The notes: a model not told the origin generated them from the sequence alone. A stretch of DNA of 64,000 bases from Zygnema circumcarinatum (GCA_037447605.1 CM074814.1:2181309-2245308); one strand, 5' to 3'; positions 24,324 through 35,735 are shown, numbered from the stretch's first letter. Made by a program: numbers and translations.

Positions 24324-24345
24324 ATCAGAGAGTGCCACGTATTCA
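24324..24345 (+). promoter_or_regulatory. CCAAT plus ACGT element
   Basis: CCAATCAGAGAGTGCCACGT, about 300 bp upstream of the monooxygenase start. Same CCAAT + CCACGT pairing as elsewhere in the window. Function is inferred. Confidence 0.4.
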
Positions 24346-24365
24346 AACATTTATGTTACTGTTTC

Positions 24366-24505
24366 TTAAAGCACTGTACAGCAGAAACTGCACGGACGAA
24401 AACCAAATTCTACAGTACTGTACTTGTGCCGTACTTGTGGTACTGTACGATCATACCCGTCCCCGGGTGTACTGTACAGTACTGTACTGTACGAAATCCG
24501 TACCT
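24366..24505. repeat. GTACTGTAC palindromic repeat cluster
   Basis: Many overlapping TACTGTAC, GTACAGTAC and GTACTGTACTGTAC units. Related stretches occur at 36476-36546 and around 36865-36885. Confidence 0.7.
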
Positions 24506-24531
24506 TGAGGACGCGGCGCAATGAAAGAAGT

Positions 24532-24559
24532 CAAGACCGTACACGTTCGTACGGTCTTG
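24532..24559. promoter_or_regulatory. Perfect 11-bp stem, 6-nt loop hairpin
   Basis: CAAGACCGTAC (24532-24542), loop ACGTTC, GTACGGTCTTG (24549-24559). It lies 77 bp before the ATG at 24636 of the monooxygenase, so it may be in the promoter or 5' UTR. No T-run follows, so it is not a bacterial-type terminator. Its role is unknown. Confidence 0.5.
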
Positions 24560-24582
24560 GCTTGTACCAAACGGTCGCCCTC

Positions 24583-24713
24583 CCTCCCTCCCTCCCTCCC
24601 TCCCTCGTCTACGCAGAAGCGCCTCGACCTCTCCGATGGCGGCTGGAAGCAGCCTGTCCCTCTCCTTCTCCCTCTCCCTCTCCCTCTCCCACTCCCACTC
24701 CCTCTCCCTCTTA
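24583..24713. repeat. CCCT and CTCTCC microsatellites
   Basis: CCCT run at about 24583-24605 and a TCTCCC run at about 24655-24713. The second overlaps the proposed N-terminal Ser-Leu segment of the monooxygenase. Confidence 0.8.
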
Positions 24714-27700
24714 CCGGCGGTGCAGAAGGAGCCCGGGTCTGCGTCTGTATTGCATGCAGGGAAGAGGAGAGGGTGGCAGGAGTGTTTTCAGCAGCGGAGC
24801 GTGAGGAAGGGAAGAGGGAGAAGGCTTCTGTCGCCGCCTGCAGTTATGGCACAGAGAGGACCGGCAGTGGAGAAGGCGGTGGTTGTTGGAGGAGGCCTTG
24901 CAGGGCTCCTGACTGCCTATGCGCTGCGCCGGGTCGGCGTAGATGTGCAGGTGTTCTGCCTGACCATGGCTGCTGTGTCAAGGTTCTATGGCGAAAGCGT
25001 CTTTTCGGGGAATACTTTTGCAGCTGGTTTGATTTTGAACGTTGATGTTTGATGATTTTTTCACATTAGCATGTTTCACTCCACTTCAATACATCAGGAA
25101 CAAGTTTAATAACATTGGATTTTTCCCGTCTTATTCATGTCAGGTGTATGAGAAGTCTTCGTCAAGGGATGAGACTTCAGGCACAATGATTTCCATCTTT
25201 CCCAACGGCATGAAGGCATTGGCGGCCATCGATCCAAACCTGTCTGCAAAGGTGCGCTGTTCTCTTTTGAAGGGGCGAGTCAATGATACGCTTTCATTTC
25301 TTTTTTATTGGTTGAAATTCAGAAGCTATGAGAAAATTGCGCCTCTCTTGTATCTAAATCCGGAGACTCTACTCTTATCTGTACTGTCGAAACAGAGAGA
25401 GGAAAGAATGAATGCATACTTTCTGCCAGTATTCACTCCTGTCATGAATCTTCCCTACAGAACAAGTAAAGTAATTCTGACTTGCAGAAGAGGCAAAACA
25501 GGACTCGTTTTAGGTATTAATCATACTGAATTGAGAACCATGCATTTTCAGATTGCAGAGAGGGGTGCGCTCTGCATAGGTCTTGAGGCGCGCTCTCCGG
25601 AGGGACGTCATTTGATGTCGTCGTCTACAAGTTATTCGGAAAAGCACGGTCAGCCTCTCGTATGCATTCGCTGGTCAAGGATTCTCGAAACTTTTCATGA
25701 ATTTCTGAATGGAACAGGCTGTGTTCATACTGGCTACGCATTCACCGGCCGCCTTTCTGAGGTCCGCTTCAACTCAACTTCAACTTCGTATTGCCCATTT
25801 GCAACAAGATTTTGGAAATTGAGAGTGAAGAGCATGAAGCTGTTTCTGGTATACTCTTTGTTGTTTTATTGTCGGCAAGCAGAAGACGTTGCTTATTTCC
25901 TTTCGAGGCCAAATTTGTTTGAAACTCCTTTAGGGGATGAGTGATTCGCTTTGTATTTGAGCCGCAAAGTGCGATATGCAATCGAAATAATGCGCTGTGC
26001 ACCTTTGTGTGTGCAGGAAGCCGACGAGGTCACCGCTGTTTTTGTAAAAGATGGAGAAGAAGTTACCTTGAAGGTGACCTCGTCTTGTCTGTAACCATGC
26101 CTGAGAATGTGAGCCTGCTTCACGCAAAGACCATTACAAATACTGAAGACTTTATCTATTTGTTCTGCAGACTCCTTTGCTTATCGGAGCTGATGGAATC
26201 AGTTCATTGACACGAGCTGCTATTCTTGGAGAGAAGAATGTCGGGCCCCGTGACAATGGTCGCACTGTATGGCGTTTGATTATGCCGGATAGTGCTTTTT
26301 CACACGAAGTAAACATTCACATCGTTTGGCTTCTTTAAGATTGTCAGGTCCATCTTTTCAGAAGTGTGCTCGTTGCTTTTGGTTACCATTCTTTTATTTG
26401 TCATTGTTTTGCCGGCTGTATTTGCAGTTTTGTCCGAAGCTTCAGACGACAGCTTATGTAGCTTCAGGGAAAACGTTGATAATAAGTGATTCAGGAGAAG
26501 GTCACTTTTATTATGCATTCTCTTGCACGGACGAGGGTTCGAATAGCATCACAAAAAAGCGATCTTACGATTGTTAGGTCCATCTTTTCAGAAGTGTGCT
26601 CGCTATTTTTGGTTACCATTCTTTTATTTGTCATTGTTTGCCGGCTTTTTTCGCAGTTTTGTCAGAAGCTTCAGACGACAGCTTGTGTAGCTTCAGGGAA
26701 AACGTTGATGATAAGTGATCCAGGAGAAGGTCACTTCTATTATGCATTCACTTGCACGGACGAGGCTTCGAATAACATCACAAAAGAACGATCAAAGTCA
26801 GCCAAAGATTGTAAACTACGACTGTTGAAGCTGTTTGAGGATTGGCCTGCATATCTGCCCATTATCGAGGTAAGAAACCTAACTATGTTACCTGTAAACT
26901 TGGAGCTGGATTTTCTCCGGGTATCTGAAGCTCGGTAATTTGCTGAATATCTTGATTTCTTGCTGCGACCCGTACTAATTGCACTAGCGGAGTTGTTGAG
27001 TTTGGTTAGGCCTTGGATGAGGAAAAAATTGTGGAAAGGAGAGTTGTGGATCTGCTGCCTCTGCCCAGCTGGAGAAAGGGAAGAGCGCTTATCTTGGGCG
27101 GTGAGTTTGACGACTTCGAACCCCCGTTTTATTTCATGCCTTGGTCACCAAAAGGGTTATGTTGTTACATGCCCTTTTCCAGGATGGAAGAGGCTTTTGC
27201 TGCCTTTTGTTTGACTTGCGGAGAGGCAATGCTACTCTTGTTTCAGATGCGGCGCATGCGGTCACACCTACCATGGGGCAGGGGGCCAATCTGTCGTTTG
27301 AAGATGTGCTTGAACTGGCTCGACAGATCGCAGAGAACTCTTCTCTTGAGTGAGTGGCAGCCGCTTGCTATTTAGGTGGTTTTCATAGGTCCAGAGTTTT
27401 AAGTCTTCTTGTTCCTGTGATTTCAACGCTCGTATGAGTCGGAAGAGTAGGCGAGGTGACAGTAGCCGAGTGATGTTGATGTGATCCAGCAACACTCGTA
27501 GCTGTCTGCAGATTAATGTCAGAGTGTTCCTTTTGTTGCGATTTAGTTATAGCCAAAGATGACGCGGGTGACATCATGAAACTCAACATAACGCACATTG
27601 ATAATGCAGTGTCTGGAATCCAGTAACTATTTTCTTTGAAATAATGGAATAAATGTACGTTTGCGGAGGGGTGTGGGAGGAGGCTTGCTAGTAGGAGTGA

Positions 27701-27953
27701 TAGTTCCTCAAGTTTTGAGTACATAAGTTGGTTGACATTTTCCTCGGACTTGTGCAGGGAGGCGTTGGAGAAATACATGACGTTTCGACGGGAACGGGTT
27801 GAAGCCGTAGTCTCGGCCAATCAATCGGCAGCAAAACAAACGTACACCAAGAATTTGGATATCGGAAGGGCAAACGCAATCGGAGGGAACATAGTATTTG
27901 ACTATGACAGAATCAGCATTCCCCTCCCTGTACTCGATGTGCAGTATCGCTGA
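24636..27953 (+). CDS. FAD-dependent monooxygenase (class A, UbiH/ZEP-like)
   Basis: Flavoprotein hydroxylase/epoxidase family; substrate not predictable from sequence. Nine exons fit in phase: 24636-24950, 25144-25251, 25552-25761, 26017-26073, 26171-26308, 26657-26869, 27010-27100, 27247-27349 and 27758-27953. The Rossmann motif VVVGGGLAGLLTAYALRR binds the FAD ADP moiety. LLIGADGISSLTR is the DG-type motif, and ILGDAAHAVTPTMGQGAN is the GD motif contacting FAD ribityl. From ATG 24636 the protein has 476 aa with a Ser-rich transit-like N-terminus; from ATG 24846 it has 406 aa. The donor after 25761 (GTCCGC) is weak. A tandem copy of the start of exon 6 lies just upstream of the used exon. 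No hydrophobic anchor is evident. Confidence 0.88.
26341..26800 (+). repeat. Tandem duplication of intron + exon start (2 x ~230 bp)
   Basis: Copy A about 26341-26570 and copy B about 26571-26800 share CATCTTTTCAGAAGTGTGCT, the pyrimidine tract, the acceptor and about 120 bp of exon, with an offset of 229-230 bp and scattered substitutions. Confidence 0.9.
26428..26577 (+). pseudogene. Broken duplicate exon in monooxygenase gene
   Basis: Follows a good acceptor (TTTGCAG) and reads FCPKLQTTAYVASGKT and so on, parallel to exon 6 (FCQKLQTTACVASGKT), but it hits TAG at 26575-26577 with no donor and lacks the later third of the exon. If spliced in, it would truncate the protein before the GD motif. 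Confidence 0.75.
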
Positions 27954-28858
27954 GGGCCATATTGGCCTGCCTCCACTTGTAAGTGGAGTGGAAGTGGTGG
28001 AGAGGAGGCGGCTGTTGGCATTTCTCCTGTACATATAAATCTGAGAGATACAGTCCTTGTTCCTTGCTGGTAAGCTAGTTATTTATCTGGTCGTTGGATA
28101 GTATGAGTAGTTTAGTTTGTTTGACCATTCAAAGTCTCTATATTCAGTTGGTGTAGTTATGTATGAATGACAGGATGTGGCATTGATCTCACGATGGCGA
28201 GGCCATCAAATGTACATGGACAAATAATTATGGGGAACCACGAGGAACTGGCCGCATAAGACCTAAGGACTAAATGTATGAATTCTGCTTGTGAAGTAAA
28301 TATGAGCTTGTCACGAAGCGCCAGAAAAACCTGGGACAGAATTTTCCATGGGATGTCATTGGAATCTGGGATCTGTCCTTCACCATCGGACTGAGGCTGC
28401 CTTTGACGTCAAAACGGGGCGCATCCATGATCCGCATTTTTCAATATGTTGGAATCGATGCCCGAAATTGCATCTTGCAGAATTTCCAAGACATAATTAC
28501 CAAGCGAGCGGATGAATCTTTGGAAAAGCCGCCCAAAAAATCAAGGTAACCCTAATTCATTGCTTAAGTCTCTCGTCCAGTTTTCTCAACAAACTCGAGC
28601 AATAAAATTCCCAAGGTTTTATATAGACCGCAATAGCAGTGTACCCGTCCAAGGTCAGACAAGCCTCCAACGAGACTCAATCCTTGTACTAACGTTTTTA
28701 CATATGTCCCTCCACTACGTACCCTCTCCCCCCCATAAACAACTCGAAAGCTTCAAGACCCTAAATCTGCATTCACTTCCTGTACCATGCAGAGACATAA
28801 AGCTATGATTCAAAAAACAGGGTCGATCCTGCCCATGAAAGAGGACCCCTCTCCCTTC
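27954..28858. other. Intergenic region with dispersed repeat
   Basis: Convergent 3' region between the monooxygenase (+) and the APO gene (-). Besides the dispersed repeat at 28177-28265, no coding sequence is supported. Confidence 0.5.
28177..28265 (+). repeat. Dispersed repeat, copy 2 of 3
   Basis: GTGGCATTGATCTCACGATGG, then GCCATCAAATGTACATGGAC and AACCACGAGGAACTGG. Longer match with copy 3 (37192-37292, opposite strand) than with copy 1. Confidence 0.8.
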
Positions 28859-30729
28859 TTAAAAGATCCTCTCCAGCTCCTCCAGGTCGGGAACAGCGAC
28901 ATCGCGCCTCATAAGCCTTTGGAACTGCTCCGGAATGGGGGCTCCGGCCTGCACGCAGATCTCCACCACTGCAGGCGCCATCCCATAGTAATTGCGGAGC
29001 TCGTGGAGGAGAGGGGGGCCCTCTCGCTCTCGGAGATGGTACACAAATTTTGGGGGCAGAATGTCGTCAAGAATCGCATCCTGCCATCCGTGTTGGCCCC
29101 GGCGCCACTGATGCTTCGCTGCATTGCATAATCGCACCTGCCCACAAAAACAAAGAAAGAAACATTCTCGCCCTTCATTTCTATTAGTTTTGGTATTCTG
29201 CACTACTCTGTTCTGGCCTCTCTCCTCGGTCCTCTCTTCGTCCTCTCCCACTCTCTCTTTCTCACACCCCACCCCTCACTCTCTCTTTCTCTTTCTCTCC
29301 CTCTCTCTCTCACACACAATTGTCCGGCATGCCCTTTTCCTCGCTTTTCACTCAACCCTTGCATGTTCTCTCCCCTCTACGGACAAAAACAGTACAGCCT
29401 CCCTATTGCAGTCGAAACGCTTTTGTTCCAGATTCCGTTACTATCCTACTGACATGATAGAAAACACTTACCTTGTGTCCCTTTGGGCCCACATGAACTT
29501 CCGGACAGTATCCGCATGTCCTCACTTCATACTTGTGCATCAAAAGTGCCACTCCCTCCCTCACTTGTAGCCAAGCCTGCAAGGTCCTTTCTGCTACTCG
29601 AACCAAATCTGGGTCCTCCCCAATTGGCGGCAGGCCATCGACATCAAAACGAGGTTGACTGTGCTCTGCAATACCACTCACCAAATGGATTCTCGTCATC
29701 ACCCCATAACGGCAACTCATATGTGAGGGGAAACAGCTCCAAAAGAGGGGATTGTAGTGGACACTCACATACCTCGCAGAGCTTCGGAGAAAGTAGAAGG
29801 GAAAGGTCTGCTGATTTGCTCGCTCTCTGCATCCGCGCTTCGAACTTCTGTATCTGACTCACTTTCCGGGCAAGATTCATCGTCACTCTCTCCACTCTGC
29901 ACCTCCTCTCCTTGCAACTCCCCTGCTCTGCTGTCCACTGCAGCATCCTTCCAAGTCTCCTCCCGCAGCCTCTCTTCAATGGTTAAAGCTCGTGAACGAA
30001 GCCTTTCCCCTTCACTCCTCAGCCTTGCAATGCGTTCCCCTTCCATCTCATAGGGCGTACTCCTCCTCGCTGATTTGTACTCCGGTACATCAACTCCTGC
30101 CTGAATACATAACTCCACAACTGCCGGGATGCGGTCCACTTTCATCCTGTTCTCATGGCGGATGACGGAGAGTAATCTGTCCCGCAGGTGATAAGTCTCC
30201 ACTTCCGAAACAAGGTCTTCCATTGATGCGCGTATCCACATGTGGGACCCCCCTCTCGTATGCGTATCCTTCCCTGTGCAGGACCGGATTTGATGGCCAG
30301 TGGGCCCCACACAGACCTCCGGACATGAGCTGCCGAGAAGAGGCGAACCGGAAGGCTGTGAGAAAACAAGAGCACAGCAGGTCTGTCATCGTAAAGACTT
30401 TTCTAAAGGCCCTAAAACCCTAAACTCTTGAGAACTCGTTCATGGGACGATCAGGCCAATGCAGGAACTGCGAAGTGCCAAACGCAAATCTCAAGACTGG
30501 GATTCCCACTATGAAACCTCTTCAAATGTGGCAGAATGTTCGCTCTATAATCGTTTCTCACCTGCAAGCAAAGGCGGGAAGGTCTTTGAGCATGCGCCGA
30601 ACACCCTCGCGGACAGTGGTCCTTGCTTCCATGACCTGATGAGCGACAGGAATGAGAGCTTCAACCAATAGTCCATTTTGGGGGGCCACAAGTGGAGGTG
30701 GCGTTATCCCTCGTTTTACATCCTTCTTC
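28859..30729 (-). CDS. APO-type organelle RNA-associated protein
   Basis: APO (accumulation of photosystem one) proteins bind organelle RNA and zinc and support intron splicing and [4Fe-4S] photosystem accumulation (family knowledge). Exons: 30729-30562 (PPLVAPQNGLLVEALIPVAH), 30329-29773, 29665-29472 and 29137-28859 (TAA), all in phase; the N-terminal exon with the transit peptide was not found. Two APO motifs are present: CSSCPEVCVGPTGHQIRSC and CGYCPEVHVGPKGHKVRLC, the latter followed by HQWRRGQHGWQDA. In the first, the usual His (EVHVG) is Cys (EVCVG), which can still ligand zinc. Between them lies a Glu/Ser-rich linker of about 70 residues. Ends ELERIF. Confidence 0.85.
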
Positions 30730-31282
30730 CTGCACGGCGGAAAAAGCCACGCTGTCCTATTTGTTCAAAGCAGAAGTGAGCATTAACTTTACTTCCAGAG
30801 ACTGCCTCAGTTGACACTAACTCGACAGGTAGTCCTGACAATTCGTCCTTCAATCTTCTTTAAAACCAAACCATCAATGACATAACTGAACTGCATTTGC
30901 AACACCTTACATTACAGGAGGCAGAACAAAACTAAACTAAAACAAACTAGGTCTAAAAACGAAGCTGCGACAACCCTAAACCTTCAGAGAAAATTAATCT
31001 TTATGAGTGACAGCGAACTCTTCAACTAAATCTGATACTCTGAAACGTTACTATCAATTAGTTTGCTTGCTTAGCTTGCTTCTATAGGTGCAAGACCAAT
31101 CCTTGATCAGCAGACTCCAAACTCAGACTCAGATTCAGACCAGACTCAGAACTCTCGCCCTCTCGCTCTCTCTCTCTACTAAGTTAACCTATGAAATTGA
31201 AGATAACGATCTTTTATTCGCCAACGGCCGTCCGTCCCTTTTCTCGTCAATACATATTGCCTGCCTTATAAGGCGGGTTTGC
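30730..31282. other. Region upstream of APO exon 30729
   Basis: Should contain the first APO exon(s) but none could be read with confidence. A minus-strand frame around 30840-30740 (LKDELSGLPVELVSTEAVSG) is open but lacks a family match. CT-rich at 31150-31180. Confidence 0.3.
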
Positions 31283-32117
31283 TCACACTTTCTTTGCGTC
31301 CTTCTTCATTTTTTCCACTGCTTGCCCAAAACGCTTCCGCCGTTTCATGGGAGAGTCGTTTAAAGGCCACACACCCTCCTCATGGATCTCCATCGCAACA
31401 GCGGCTGGCAATGAAGAAGAACGGAAAACTTTCCTTGAATGCTGCTTCGGACATGAGAGCTCCTGCAATTGTGAGCATAAAGAGGTGAATTGAAGTATGA
31501 GTCCCCACAATTTCCTTGAGAAGTGGTTAGGAAGTGCCCTCCTGCTAAGTTTCAGGACGTCTTATGTGAATGGGAAATTGACTGAAAATACAATACAGCC
31601 TGTCTCCCCTCCACCGCAATCTCTTTCCCTTGTCTGTCTCCTATAAGGCAACCGTAGGAAATTGTTTTGAAATTATAATCGCGGGAAGAATTGCGGGAGA
31701 GAAGTCCGACCTATGCTCCTGCACCGTTAGAGATAAAATATACGGCGAAGCACTTAGCACCAAATTGAATGCGTCAGGCCGCTAATCGCTCGCAGAGTTT
31801 CAACACCAATGCTTCCAATCACTGCAACAGACTCCCAATCCGACAGCTTCTAGTCTGGCTTTCCCTCTACAAAATGACCTAAATTCAGTATGATAAATTC
31901 AAAAGAACAGCTCAAATACCGGGAAAATTCTCTTGGAATCGCCCAAGCGACACCGTAGGGACGGTCCGAGAAAGGAAGAATTCAGCCTCCTCTCTGTTCC
32001 TGAAGATCCTGGAGCTGCTCCTCTCCAATTCACCCCCTCTGCGTCTCGAGATAAAGCACATGCTGGAGGTGAAGGCGTGGCCAGCAGCGAGCTGACGAGG
32101 GCAGGAGGCACAGCCAT
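31283..32117 (-). CDS. Small predicted organelle-targeted protein, unknown
   Basis: Two exons fit in phase: 32117-31920 and 31462-31283 (TGA), giving 125 aa. The N-terminus (MAVPPALVSSLLATPSPPAC) is rich in Ser/Ala/Pro and poor in acids, as in plastid or mitochondrial presequences. The short C-terminal part is very basic (SPMKRRKRFGQAVEKMKKDA), as in many small organelle ribosomal proteins, but I find no family match. The donor GTATTT is acceptable; further exons inside the 457-bp intron cannot be excluded. First ATG chosen. Confidence 0.5.
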
Positions 32118-32186
32118 GGCTAGACAAGCTGCAAGGTAAAGGTTTGCAACAGCCTTAGGGAGGGACCTGTATAAAAGCGCCGGTAT

Positions 32187-32335
32187 CCAACCAATGGGCA
32201 CGTACCACGTAGCACAAATTGTCTACGTGGCAGCTCGCCATTAGACGATGCTTCTGTTCGCTGTCGCAGTTCACCGTTCCGTCGAGTTCCAGTTCAACGG
32301 TGTAGGTACTGTGACGTGGCAATTTTGCATAGATT
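32187..32335. promoter_or_regulatory. CCAAT and ACGTGGC elements upstream of 32117
   Basis: AACCAATGGGCACGTACCACG, CTACGTGGCAGCTCGCCATTAG and GTGACGTGGCAATTTTGC within 150 bp, just upstream of the start at 32117 on the minus strand. Combination of CCAAT and ACGTGGC as at other genes. Function is inferred. Confidence 0.5.
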
Positions 32336-32869
32336 CGCGTTTTGTTGGCCAACATGGCCATGATGGGTGAGATTCATGGTTCTTGTGAAAGCTGGTTGCC
32401 TTGCCAATTGACCTCAAATTTGGTGATGTCGAAAACATGAGCGTCTCAGTACACATGGCAGAACAAAGTTTTAACATTGTCTGCACTTTGAATTGTCTTT
32501 GAATCTCACATAATAACGCATTCAACAACAATATCTGAAACTCAGCTCACATGTTGTACCAACACAACTTTCCTCTACTCATGTTTCGCAACCCATCAAC
32601 AAGTTGAAGAAGCATCTCACTTGCATGCTACAAGCACGAAATCATGCACGAATTCCAACGTCCCAAAGCACAAACATCCTTTGTCCTCAAAACCTTTATA
32701 TACAGCAGCACAACATGTGCCATCCTTTACAAGACCCATGACCTAGTCTCCCTAAACCATTCCTCCCAAAAAGCTACGCAGTGAACCTTCCATGCTTGAC
32801 AAAGTGAGGGCGATGGCTCCAACACGAGGGCGACGATGCTTCAATTGACTCAAGTCAAAAGATGGGCCG
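32336..32869. other. Intergenic region
   Basis: No coding sequence supported between the promoter-like region at 32187-32335 and the end of the secreted-protein gene at 32870. Confidence 0.4.
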
Positions 32870-35040
32870 TCATGGAGGTGGTGGTGCTGGGGAAGGTTCT
32901 TCTGGGAAGGGATAGGGCTCAGGGTAGGGGTAGGGCTCAGGCAAGGGGTAGGGCTCAGGCAAGGGGTAGGGCTCAGGGAAGGGGTAGGGAGAGGGAGGGA
33001 GAGGGAGGGAGAGGGAGAGGGAGAGGGAGAGGGAGGGAGAGGGAGGGAGAGGGAGAGGGAGAGGAGAGGGAGAGGGAGAGGGAGAGGGAGGGAGAGGGAG
33101 GGAGAGGGAGGGAGGGAGGGAGAGGGAGGGAGAGGGAGAGGGAGAGGGAGGGAGAGGGAGAGGGTGCTTGTGGCGGCGGCGGAGGCGGCCTCGCTGGAGG
33201 GACATTGGCAGGGAGCGGACCGAGGGCCCTAAAGGCGAAGAGGTAATCGATATAAGCGTCTCCAGAATGCGCAGCACATTGTTGCTCTCCAATTTGAAGG
33301 AATATGTCCCTGGTGATAGGGACAAGCTCAGGTAGACATTTCAGGGACATAATGAAATGAAAAACAGAGCATGATTGGAAAGGCCGAAGGATAGTTAGTC
33401 AGAGGTTAGGTTCAATGACAGCATGAGACTTTCAATGAAACGTGTAAAAACAAGCAGCGGTCCATCTGCATCAGCGCAGTTCATGTTATTTTCCAAAAGA
33501 AATGGGGCAAATCCCAAGAAGGAGGCCCACAAAGCAGCGCTACAGAACGGCGGTTCGTAAACTTCAATGTCACCTGATAACCAGTCGACCTTCAATTCTC
33601 GCAGTTAGAAGTAGTCTCGTGCCCTGTAATTGCAATTTCAAGCACACTTCAATGCTCAACGACTGCTAAGTTTGCTGCAAATAGAAAATGCGAAAGCGCA
33701 TAACGAATGTATCTGTTTTTAATCCTAAAGAGCAAACTACTCCTTACTTTTGTCCAAAGTAAATAATTCTTCACTATCTCAACCCCCCCTATAATCTGCA
33801 AGGATGTGAAGGAAGGGTGCGACCTCACCAGTATGAATAGCCGGCCTGTTATTGTGGGAGTGTACTGAGGTGGCACTTTCAATGTTACATTTTTGGCAGA
33901 AATCGACTTGTTAAAAGCCAAGCCACCCACAGCATTGGCAGAGAGAGTAACCATCTCAGGCCGGAAAGTGAAGGTCCCACTCTCGTTCGTGTTAATTACC
34001 GCATTTCCACCTGCCCGGTTCAATCTGACAATATTAGAAGCCTGTCGTTTTATTGTTGGCGATTTCTTGTTAATGAAGAATGGCAGCAAGTGAACGCGGG
34101 AGGGGGATGGAGAGAGGGAGAGGAGAAAAGCTATAAGTTCTGGAAAAGAGGAGAGAGGGCGAGTCGGAAGGGAAAAGATGTATGCATGCAAGCGCGTTAT
34201 TATCCATACGGGAAAGGCAGAGGAGTTGGCTGAATGGCTGCATTGAAACTTATTCATGAATGATTGAAAGGAAGTGGAGACCACTCTCCTACCTTCTATA
34301 GTAACTGATGGATTCACAACTGCAACGGCCACCAGCGTGCTGTTTGATGCAACGTCGTACACATACAAGTTCACGGCAGAGGTGAGGACTGGTTCAGGCT
34401 GGCGAAGCCAAAGCTTTTCTGAAATCCAACGCACTTGTGATCCTTGCAGAGGCTGCATGAGCAGATGAGAAGCATATGAACGCTTATTTTTTAAGCAACA
34501 AGGAAGAAGATGAATTGATGTTTTATAATCTCTAGGATTCACCAGTGTGCCACAGTTCAGGAATTGAACAAGGAATTGATGTTTGTGATAAAAAAATAAA
34601 ATAAACATGTGATCCTTGCACGCATCGTAGACGATATTCTGCACTCTTCAGCCCCACCTCTTGATTCTCACAGTAGCAATGTCCAAAAACATGAATAACA
34701 CCCTTTCTGGCAGCAGCTGGAGCGAAGAATGGCATAGTATTGTTTTTCAAGTACTTCATGCTTATGATTAGCACCTCCAGATGCCACGTGTCACCTTCAA
34801 GGGCTGTGGCGCTACTTCTGTCTGCGGCTGATAGGTCACAACGTCCACCTGCACACTCTCCGGCACAAACCGCGGCAGCGGGAACATCTCAACCGTGACA
34901 TTTTCAGCAGTCCCTCCAAGACTATAATCCGTGAAGAACACAGTCGGCTCCAGAGAAGTAGGAGCCGCCTCAGAACGCAGCATTTGCGAGATTAAGATTG
35001 GCAAGGACAAGGCGAAGGTCAGTTTCAGAATGGCTGCCAT
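32870..35040 (-). CDS. Secreted protein with Pro-rich C-terminal repeats
   Basis: Starts at ATG 35040 with a clear signal peptide (MAAILKLTFALSLPILISQM, cleavage probably after SEAA). Readable exons: 35040 to about 34775, 34452-34293 (LTSAVNLYVYDVASNSTLVA), 34024-33829 (TLSANAVGGLAFNKSISAKN) and 33309-32870 (TYSFKLESNNVLRILETLIS, then a long Pro/Ser/Leu tail). A further piece around 33600-33400 is uncertain. The phase between 34293 and 34024 does not fit exactly, so one border is wrong or an exon is missing. Several N-glycosylation sites (NVT, NST, NVT) support an extracellular protein. The tail contains repeated PEPYPLP/PEPYPYP units and ends SPAPPPP, like hydroxyproline-rich wall proteins. 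Family unknown. Confidence 0.55.
32975..33170. repeat. GAGGGA purine tract inside coding exon
   Basis: About 190 bp of GAGGGA/GAGGGAGG. On the minus strand it encodes the Pro/Ser/Leu-rich segment of the secreted protein. Length variation here would change the protein tail. Confidence 0.85.
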
Positions 35041-35284
35041 GGCTGTCGAGTCGCAGAATCAAGGGCGATTGTTGCTCCCAGAAGGCTCGCTTTGCAAGAA
35101 GCAGGAAGCCTTTCAGACAGTTGTTTCTAAGAAGGAAATAAATTCCTGAGTCTGTCAGTCATGGTCAGTCAAATATGGCTTCCTTCGCACTCCTTCCTGC
35201 AAGGGAGCAGTCTTGGCAGCCGAGGGTGGGCGGAAGCAGCTTTGCTCGGTCAAGGGAAGGAAAGAGCATCCTGAAGAAGCGGAC

Positions 35285-35690
35285 CGCCGCATGCAATGTC
35301 ATGTCTTGCATGCATGCATATCATGATCCATGCATGCATGCAAATCAATCTTACAAATGCATGTCTTGCATGTATATCATGATCCACGTATGCATACAAA
35401 TCTTATCAACGCATGTCCTGCATGCGAGCGTATCATGATCCATGCATGCATGCAAATCTTATCAATGCATGCATGCAAATCTTATCAACGCATGTCTATG
35501 CATGCATATCATAATCCATGTGTTTTGCATGTATGTAAGTATTGTCCATGCATGCATACAAGTTATGAACATGCATGTCATGTCATGATATACGCATGCA
35601 TGCAAGCCATGGTCCATGCATGCATGCAAGCCATAGTCCATGCACGCATGCAAGTCATCTCCATGCATGTATGTCATGCCTACTCGATAT
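35285..35690. repeat. ATGCATGC-rich satellite
   Basis: Imperfect tandem units of roughly 45-50 bp built from CATGCATGCATGCAAATCTT, ATCATGATCCATG and ACGCATGTC. Full of self-complementary ATGCATGCAT. Confidence 0.85.
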
Positions 35691-35735
35691 ATCGATGATA
35701 TATTGCCCAGGCCAATACGATTTGGTACCTGGTAC
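35681..35735. repeat. CGATATATCG element
   Basis: CTCGATATATCGATGATATATTG, then TTTGGTACCTGGTACGG. Same family as 8252-8333 and 17498-17635. Confidence 0.5.

Noticed and set aside
24532-24559. Rho-independent terminator
   Set aside because: No T-run follows and the genome is eukaryotic.
26428-26577. Mutually exclusive alternative exon in the monooxygenase
   Set aside because: The copy has an in-frame stop, no donor site and lacks the last third of the exon, so it cannot replace exon 6.
32973-33350. Alternative frame through the Pro-rich exon (SGDAYIDYLFAFRALGPLPA)
   Set aside because: It has no stop-supported end in the repeat; the frame starting TYSFKLESNNV continues to a stop with ordered PEPYP repeats.
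35285-35690. CRISPR-like array
   Set aside because: The units are contiguous and imperfect with no unique spacers; it is a satellite.
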